Assembly: GCA_937906775.1 (NCBI GenBank)
Contig: CALCUD010000025.1
Location: 15,320 to 79,319, forward strand
Length of the DNA: 64,000 nucleotides
Reading direction: 5' to 3'
DNA from: an uncultured Clostridia bacterium
GTDB lineage: Bacteria > Bacillota > Clostridia > Christensenellales > Aristaeellaceae
Shown here: piece by piece, positions 59,135 to 64,000 of the stretch
Numbering within the stretch: position 1 is the first letter of the stretch
Layout of the letters: each line of letters starts with the position of its first letter
The notes under the pieces: model-generated
Seen by the model: the letters and a program-made list of their open reading frames with translations, nothing else
Databases searched by the model: none
Told to the model about the DNA's origin: nothing
Translations under genes and position numbers: made by a program

Positions 59135-60016
59135 TTACTCTTCAGCCGGATTGTCCGCGGGATGACCGACTTCCCGGATCTTTCGGACCTGGCTCATGAT
59201 CTTTGCTCCCCGGTCATCGTCCCGGGCGTCCAGTTGAAACACCCTGAATCCGTATGTCCGCCCGTATGTCGCCACGCTTGCCTCATCATCCACATGCAAC
59301 GTGATCCTGTATCGGTTCGGCATCTTTGTTGGCATCAGCTCTTTGCTTTTTGCCTGGACTTCCTTCTGATGGCGTTCCCCGTTCACGATTCCGTCAAACC
59401 GGACCCCGTAATGCCGGAAAAGGGTGCGGATATACCGCTCGGTACGGAATGATGATGTATAGACCCAGGCTTCAAAATCTTCCTGCTGCAGCTGACGGAT
59501 CAGGTTCACGGTACCCAGCCGCAGGCGTTCCTTAAGTAAGAGCGTTACCCCGGTTCGCAAGAACGACTTCGTCAAAATCAAATGAAGCGCATTTCACATT
59601 CGAAGTTTTTTCCATTGCTTTCCGGATATCTTCTTCGTGCGTGACATTGACGATCTCCACTTTTGTCTTTTTCAGTTCAAACCGGTACGCGGCCATCCAG
59701 CGGTGGTGACCGTTCAGCAGCATATATCCGTAGGATCCGGGCGTCTTTTTTCAACGATAAGCGAATCTTCGAACATTTCCTTTGTTACATCCCGTTTATT
59801 CCGGGCGAACACTCTGACATAGTTCGCTACGATCTGGTAGTTGGGTCCGATTTCCGGATCGCTGAATTCATCCTCCGGTTTCGGATGCAGACGGTCCAGC
59901 GGTACATATTTGACGAGATGTCGTTCGATGAAACCGGCTTTGCACGGATGGATAAGTCCGTCATATTTCCTCAGATCATCCGGAACCAGCTTCTGATATT
60001 CCTGCGTAACCGCCAT
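59135..60016 (-). pseudogene. ParB-like nuclease-fold / HAD phosphatase fusion, broken by two frameshifts
   Basis: Three overlapping minus-strand frames combine to one protein of about 290 residues. The first (60016 to ~59720) holds a ParB/sulfiredoxin-like fold (KYVPLDRLHPKP, RVFARNKRDVT). The second (~59723 to 59535) continues with LLNGHHRWMAAYR and ends with the HAD motif I DFDEV. The third (~59560 to 59135) has the rest of a HAD domain (YTSSFRTERY, HVDDEASVATYG). The first shift is at GATCCTACGGATA near 59725, where adding one base restores GYMLLNGHH. The second is near 59530-59545. Its promoter is intact. A sequencing error cannot be excluded. Confidence 0.75.
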
Positions 60017-60096
60017 CCTCCGGTCTCACTCCTGCCGTGTTCTCAGTTTTTGTCTCCCGTCATCCGCAAGGCTCCTATTCACTTCATTTACTGATT

Positions 60097-60125
60097 ATTA
60101 TAACACCACGCGTACCGCCCTGCAA
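60097..60125 (-). promoter_or_regulatory. Promoter of the ParB-HAD pseudogene
   Basis: On the minus strand, TTGCAG and TATAAT are separated by 17 bases, about 80 bases before the first frame. Confidence 0.65.
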
Positions 60126-60151
60126 TCTCGCCCCGGATATGTTCATTCTGA

Positions 60152-60177
60152 GCCGGCCTTCAGGCCTGCGTTTTTTT
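60152..60177 (+). terminator. Plus-strand terminator hairpin without an upstream gene
   Basis: Stem GCcGGCC / GGCCtGC with TTCA loop (one internal mismatch), followed by seven T residues (60171-60177). No plus-strand gene lies before it; it may be a relic or an attenuator. Confidence 0.6.
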
Positions 60178-60331
60178 GTCCGGTTTGTGAGGACTGATCA
60201 AGTTTGAAACAGAACATTGCGGACGCTAAGCCATAACGCACCCGGCATTGGGTAAAAATGCGCAAACACATTGCAATTCCGTTCTTTTCTTCATCCATGA
60301 TTCGTAATACAATACAGATGAGAATATTGGA

Positions 60332-60347
60332 GTGAGGTACGCCTCAC
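60332..60347 (+). promoter_or_regulatory. Hairpin enclosing the ribosome site of the adenosine deaminase gene
   Basis: GTGAGG / CCTCAC with a TACG loop, ending four bases before the ATG at 60351. The stem contains the only ribosome-site-like sequence (GGAGTGAGG), so translation may be restrained by folding. Confidence 0.5.
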
Positions 60348-60350
60348 GGA

Positions 60351-61391
60351 ATGCAGAAAACAAATCGCAGATCATCCGTCAACACAGGTCAGCCAACGAA
60401 TAATGTTCAGGGGTATCATCAAATGACGCAGAATACCATGTACAACATGAATCAACTTTTCGCCGAAGGCCTGACGGAGAATGATCCGGCCAAACTGCTG
60501 AAAGTCCCGAAAAGCGATATTCATAATCATTCCACAAAAGGTTGCAGTTTGACGTGGTTGGAACATTGCCTGCAATACAGTCTGCCAAAGCCTCCGGATC
60601 GGTTTAACGGACTGCAGGGAATGCAGGAATGGTTCACATCCGCAATCAAGCCGCACTGTGCTGAAATCGATCAGTCTCAAAAAAGATGGGAAGGCGCGTT
60701 CGCGGAAGCAAAAAGGAACAACATCAGGAGACTGGCGATGAACTTCAGCGTTCAGGACATTGACGCGGCCGGCGGCATGGACAGTTTCAGAGCCATCGTG
60801 AAAAGCTTTCATGCGAAGTATTGCCCCGACACCCTGTTTGAGCCGGAAATCACCTATGTTTCCACCTGTAATATTGATCTGGAAGCAGAGAGGATCGATC
60901 GGTACATCGAATCAGGATTCTTCACATCCATTGATGTATGCGGATACGAGAATATCCAGCCGTTTGAAGCTTTTCTGCCATTGTATCGAAAAGCCGAAAA
61001 ATACCATCTGACAAAAATCATGCACGTTGGCGAAAGCGGCTCTGCAGAAGATATACAACGTGCAGTAGAAACCCTGGCACTTGATGAGGTGCACCATGGA
61101 ATTCATGCCGTTTCATCGGAACCGGTCATGAGGTTCCTGGCCGATCACGGCATCCAGCTGAATGTCTGCCCGACCAGTAATGTAAAACTGGGATACGCAG
61201 CCGGCTATAAGGATCATCCAATCAAAATCCTGTATGAAAACGGTATTAAGCTTACGATCAACACCGATGATTTGCTGTTGTTTAACAGTTCAATCGAGAA
61301 TGAGTATTTGCTTCTTTACCGTTCAGGAGCTCTGGGTATAGCTGCTTTAAATGAAATCAGAGAAATCGGATTGAACGGCAGGAGAACATGA
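60351..61391 (+). CDS. Adenosine deaminase family protein
   Basis: A 346-residue zinc deaminase in the ADA family. The metal motif is SDIHNHSTKGC near residue 56, then KIMHVGESG near 225, DEVHHGIHAVSS near 247, CPTSNVKLGY near 275, and NTDDLLLF near 303. It deaminates adenosine or a related nucleoside in purine salvage. The fold is complete although the C-terminus is short. Start ATG at 60351; an internal ATG at residue 25 is an alternative. Codon use is more A+T-rich than in the left part of the window, suggesting transfer. Confidence 0.85.
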   Translation: MQKTNRRSSVNTGQPTNNVQGYHQMTQNTMYNMNQLFAEGLTENDPAKLLKVPKSDIHNHSTKGCSLTWLEHCLQYSLPKPPDRFNGLQGMQEWFTSAIKPHCAEIDQSQKRWEGAFAEAKRNNIRRLAMNFSVQDIDAAGGMDSFRAIVKSFHAKYCPDTLFEPEITYVSTCNIDLEAERIDRYIESGFFTSIDVCGYENIQPFEAFLPLYRKAEKYHLTKIMHVGESGSAEDIQRAVETLALDEVHHGIHAVSSEPVMRFLADHGIQLNVCPTSNVKLGYAAGYKDHPIKILYENGIKLTINTDDLLLFNSSIENEYLLLYRSGALGIAALNEIREIGLNGRRT

Positions 61392-61669
61392 CGCCGGATG
61401 AGAACAGCCGGATGATCTGCGAAAGATGCAGAAAAAAACAAACGACGCCATCAACCGGGAGTAGTATGAATAGAGCCTGCGGGATATGACGGAGAAGATG
61501 GGAATGCCAGGTTGCACAGACAGCAAAAAGGAATCCGAATAAACCGGCAATAGTCAGATGAAGAGAACCTGTATACTTTTTACATGTCTTTTACATAGCA
61601 AACATATGGCCTTTACCAGCAACTGATACACTGATATCGTAAATAAATATGTAATTCAGGAGCATTACG
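61392..61669. other. Short gene-free interval upstream of the Na/Pi transporter
   Basis: No gene, repeat or RNA is supported. The sequence carries short out-of-frame coding-like pieces and becomes A+T-rich toward the transporter start. Confidence 0.4.
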
Positions 61670-63289
61670 ATGTCAGTATATGAATTCTTTTCTCTCATGG
61701 GCGGAGTCGGACTCTTCCTGTATGGCATGAGCATTATGTCCTCCGGACTGAAAAATGCCGCGGGTGATAAAATGCGTCTGATCCTCGAAAAGGCAACAGC
61801 CAACCGCTTCATTTCGGTGCTTGTCGGGGTTCTGGTCACACTGCTGATTCAAAGTTCGTCAGCGACCGATATGATGGTCATCAGCTTTGTCAATTCAGGC
61901 CTCATGACTCTGGCTCAGGCTATCGGCATCATTATGGGCGCGAACATCGGAACGACTGTTACCGCACAGATCACAGCATTCAATCTGGGGGCCTATGCAC
62001 CGATCATCCTTTGCATCGGTGCATTGATGTTCCTGTTTATCAAAAACAACACGGTCAAACATATCGGTTCCATTATCATGGGATTTGGTATGCTGTTCTT
62101 TGGTATTTCTGTCATCAAATCCGCTATTGTTCCGCTTTCGGAGAGCCCTGCATTCATTGCTTTTCTCTCCACACTGGAAAATCCGGCGATCGCGGTGATC
62201 TTTGGTGTACTGTTTACAGCGCTGCTGCAGAGTTCGTCTTCGTCAGTCGTTATTTTTCAGACTTTTGCCGTTCAGGGACTGATTGGGTATGACATGACAG
62301 TCTATCTGGTCATTGGCGCGGCAATCGGCTCTGTAACCCCGAATATTCTCGCCTCTCTGACTACAAACAGAAACGGTAAACGCACTGCTGTGCTGAATTT
62401 GTTATTCAACCTGATCCGTACGGCAGCAATGATCATTCTGATCAATGTATTCCCAGGTTTCCTGAAACTGATCCGGGACCTGACTCCGGGCGATATCGGC
62501 CACCAGGTGGCAAATACCCACACAGTCTTCGCCATTCTGGCGGTATTGCTGGAACTGCCTTTTGCCGGTATGATTGTCAGGCTCTCCGAGAAGGTCATTC
62601 CCATCCTGCCAGAGGAAAGCAAACGTCAGGAAGACCGCCGTCTGATCTACATGGTGCAGGCAGGAGACATTCCTTCCTCCGTGGCACTGCAGCAGGCCCG
62701 TATGGAGATTTCCCGCATGGGGCAGATGGCACAAAGCTGCATGCAGGATGCAGTCAACAGTTTCTTCGAGCGAGACAGTGAACTGGCCAGCCATGCCATT
62801 GATACCGAAGACGCGATCGACATTCTCACAGACAAGATACAGGAAAAACTGATTGCTCTGCGCTCTATGGATTATTCCGCCAGGGTGATTGAACAGATAT
62901 CACAGATGATCCTTGTTGCGTCTGACATAGAAAGACTCTCTGACCATGGACGGAATATCGCGCAATATACTGAACAATGCAAAAACAAGAAAGCCGCACT
63001 CTCAAAGAAAGGGATCAAAGACCTGAAGAAGCTTGCGGACGCGTCGCTGAAAGCAGTCGAAACCGGTTTCAGGGTCTTTGAGCATCAGGAATATCAGTTA
63101 TTGCCTGAAGTAAAGCAGATGCAGCAGGAAGTGGACACACTCCAGGTCTCCGCTGTCAATTCGCATGTTGACCGGCTGATGAAAGGCACCTGTGAACCGC
63201 TCGGCGGCGTTATCTTTACCAAAATGGCTTCGGATCTGGAACGCTGCTGCGATCACGCAATCAACGTGGCAACCGCCATAACGGAATAA
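61670..63289 (+). CDS. Na+/phosphate cotransporter with PhoU domain
   Basis: A 539-residue protein. Two inverted repeats of the NptA/PNaS family are clear: the GGVGLFLYGMSIMSSGL start, the QSSSATDMMVISFVNSGLMTLAQAIGIIMGANIGTTVT motif near residues 62-100, and QSSSSSVVIFQTFAVQGL near 187. The C-terminal ~190 residues form a PhoU-like helical domain (ASDIERLSDHGRNIAQY). It imports phosphate with sodium, or exports it. The ATG at 61670 has AGGAG seven bases upstream. A response regulator follows, suggesting phosphate control. Confidence 0.93.
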   Translation: MSVYEFFSLMGGVGLFLYGMSIMSSGLKNAAGDKMRLILEKATANRFISVLVGVLVTLLIQSSSATDMMVISFVNSGLMTLAQAIGIIMGANIGTTVTAQITAFNLGAYAPIILCIGALMFLFIKNNTVKHIGSIIMGFGMLFFGISVIKSAIVPLSESPAFIAFLSTLENPAIAVIFGVLFTALLQSSSSSVVIFQTFAVQGLIGYDMTVYLVIGAAIGSVTPNILASLTTNRNGKRTAVLNLLFNLIRTAAMIILINVFPGFLKLIRDLTPGDIGHQVANTHTVFAILAVLLELPFAGMIVRLSEKVIPILPEESKRQEDRRLIYMVQAGDIPSSVALQQARMEISRMGQMAQSCMQDAVNSFFERDSELASHAIDTEDAIDILTDKIQEKLIALRSMDYSARVIEQISQMILVASDIERLSDHGRNIAQYTEQCKNKKAALSKKGIKDLKKLADASLKAVETGFRVFEHQEYQLLPEVKQMQQEVDTLQVSAVNSHVDRLMKGTCEPLGGVIFTKMASDLERCCDHAINVATAITE

Positions 63290-63354
63290 TATCAATTTGA
63301 GAAAGGCATTCCTGTTTGATAAAAAACTGATATACTGTCCGGTGAGGTGAGTAT

Positions 63355-64000
63355 ATGGCACTGATATTTGTTGTGGAAGATGATACCAGCATCCGGGAAA
63401 TCGAGATGATTGCCCTCCGGAACAGTAACTACCAGGTCTGCGGCTTTTCACAGGCATCTGAATTATACAGACACATGGAATCCATCCTGCCGGATCTGAT
63501 CCTGCTGGATTTCCTGATGCCGGAGAAGGACGGCATCCGCGACCACATCTGCGGCAGCTTCGAGCCGCCGGCGGCGACAGGTCTCGCGCACCGCGTCAGC
63601 TGGGCGCGGGAGGCGTTGAAGCGTGTCGTCGCCATGAACTTCGGCGAGAAGGACCACATCAGCCTGTGCAGCAACACGCCCGGCTACGAGCATGTCTTCG
63701 CGGCGCTGGGCGCGAAGTATCTCAGTTATGAGGCGACGGCCGACTGGGTGTACAACAGCTGGAACGTCTCGGGTCCGTTCGTGCGCGGTGCGGCGCGGCA
63801 GTGGGGCAAGGCGTTCATGTGGTACTGTGCGCAGAACGCGATCACCTACACGCGGGACGGCGTGCAGAAGTATGGCGCGAACTACCTGCTCGGAACGTCC
63901 GACACGTGGTGTCCCTACGGCGGCGAGTCCGAATCGCTCGCATCGCGGCAGGTGCTCTACGGCTGGCTCATCGGCGCGAAGTGGATCATGCCCGAGCACT
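63355..64000 (+). CDS. OmpR/PhoB-type response regulator start, joined in frame to unrelated sequence (probable chimera)
   Basis: The frame is open from the ATG at 63355 to the window end. Its first ~60 residues are a receiver domain: VVEDD at the start (acidic pocket), LPDLILLDFLMPEKDG with the phospho-acceptor Asp near residue 52. At about 63535 the domain stops in the middle of its fold. The rest (DHICGSFEPPAATG onward, 155 residues) has strong GCG/CTC/GTC codon bias unlike the window and no receiver or winged-helix features. It contains SWNVSGPFVRGAARQWGK and GGESESLASRQVLYGW, which suggest part of a large polysaccharide-active enzyme, not identified. GAGGTG precedes the ATG. Confidence 0.7.
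   Translation, partial: MALIFVVEDDTSIREIEMIALRNSNYQVCGFSQASELYRHMESILPDLILLDFLMPEKDGIRDHICGSFEPPAATGLAHRVSWAREALKRVVAMNFGEKDHISLCSNTPGYEHVFAALGAKYLSYEATADWVYNSWNVSGPFVRGAARQWGKAFMWYCAQNAITYTRDGVQKYGANYLLGTSDTWCPYGGESESLASRQVLYGWLIGAKWIMPEH

Noticed and set aside
63463..63999. A 178-residue minus-strand frame at the window end
   Set aside because: It is the antisense of the G+C-rich segment, with a composition of Arg/Val/Ala and no motif. It also crosses the probable chimera point.

Overview
The window looks like the chromosome of a fermentative anaerobe of the Clostridia (Bacillota), probably from a gut or rumen community. The signs are a sensory-type [FeFe]-hydrogenase operon, heterodimeric ABC exporters, a short-form HisG with HisZ, fused FeoAB, DUF4080 radical SAM and DUF6062 proteins, strong AGGAGG ribosome sites, and intracellular glycosidases for plant oligosaccharides. 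Most genes from 1 to 54 kb share one G+C-rich codon style and are packed in overlapping operons, most of them on the minus strand. No rRNA, CRISPR array or intact insertion sequence is visible.

Layout. 1-4.8 kb: one minus-strand operon with a dCMP deaminase, a DUF6062 protein, DRTGG / anti-sigma-like ATPase / [FeFe]-hydrogenase / DRTGG / PHP genes, and the start of a chromate transporter. 4.9-7.6 kb: a phosphoesterase, tandem initiator and elongator tRNA-Met, and a LacI regulator with a sugar-phosphate isomerase. 7.6-11.2 kb: a heterodimeric ABC exporter. 11.3-17.4 kb: PHP protein, copper ATPase and a c-di-GMP enzyme. 17.5-18.7 kb: a stand-alone CARF nuclease of the Card1/DUF1887 type with no CRISPR locus nearby. 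18.9-23.1 kb: a MacB-type efflux system with two membrane-fusion proteins. 23.3-24.5 kb: a 5'-truncated surface protein. 24.4-32.4 kb: a complete histidine operon in the order hisZ-G-D-C-B-H-A-F-IE-phosphatase, with an inverted repeat inside its promoter. 32.7-37.5 kb: SH3-repeat secreted protein, HAD phosphatase, radical SAM protein and tiny membrane proteins. 37.5-40.2 kb: LexA/CI-like regulator unit and a GH43 enzyme. 40.3-46.1 kb: two MATE exporters around feoAB, which has a palindrome filling its promoter spacer. 46.1-54.3 kb: alpha-galactosidase operon, MscS channel, anion permease, esterase and a membrane protein.

From about 54.4 kb the texture changes. Genes become sparse, codon use is more A+T-rich toward 60-63 kb, and several genes are broken. 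This stretch holds a small double-glycine-leader peptide, a truncated BspA/Big2 surface protein, GNAT and XRE/zinc-ribbon genes, a secreted deaminase, a twice-frameshifted ParB-HAD gene, an adenosine deaminase and a Na/Pi transporter. It reads as accessory DNA.

The last ~460 bases are probably not native. A response regulator starting at 63355 runs in frame into a very G+C-rich, unrelated sequence near 63535, which is most simply an assembly chimera.

The points most worth a second look are the orphan CARF nuclease, the double-glycine peptide, the exported deaminase, the ParB-HAD fusion, the operators embedded in the his and feoAB promoters, and the terminal chimera.
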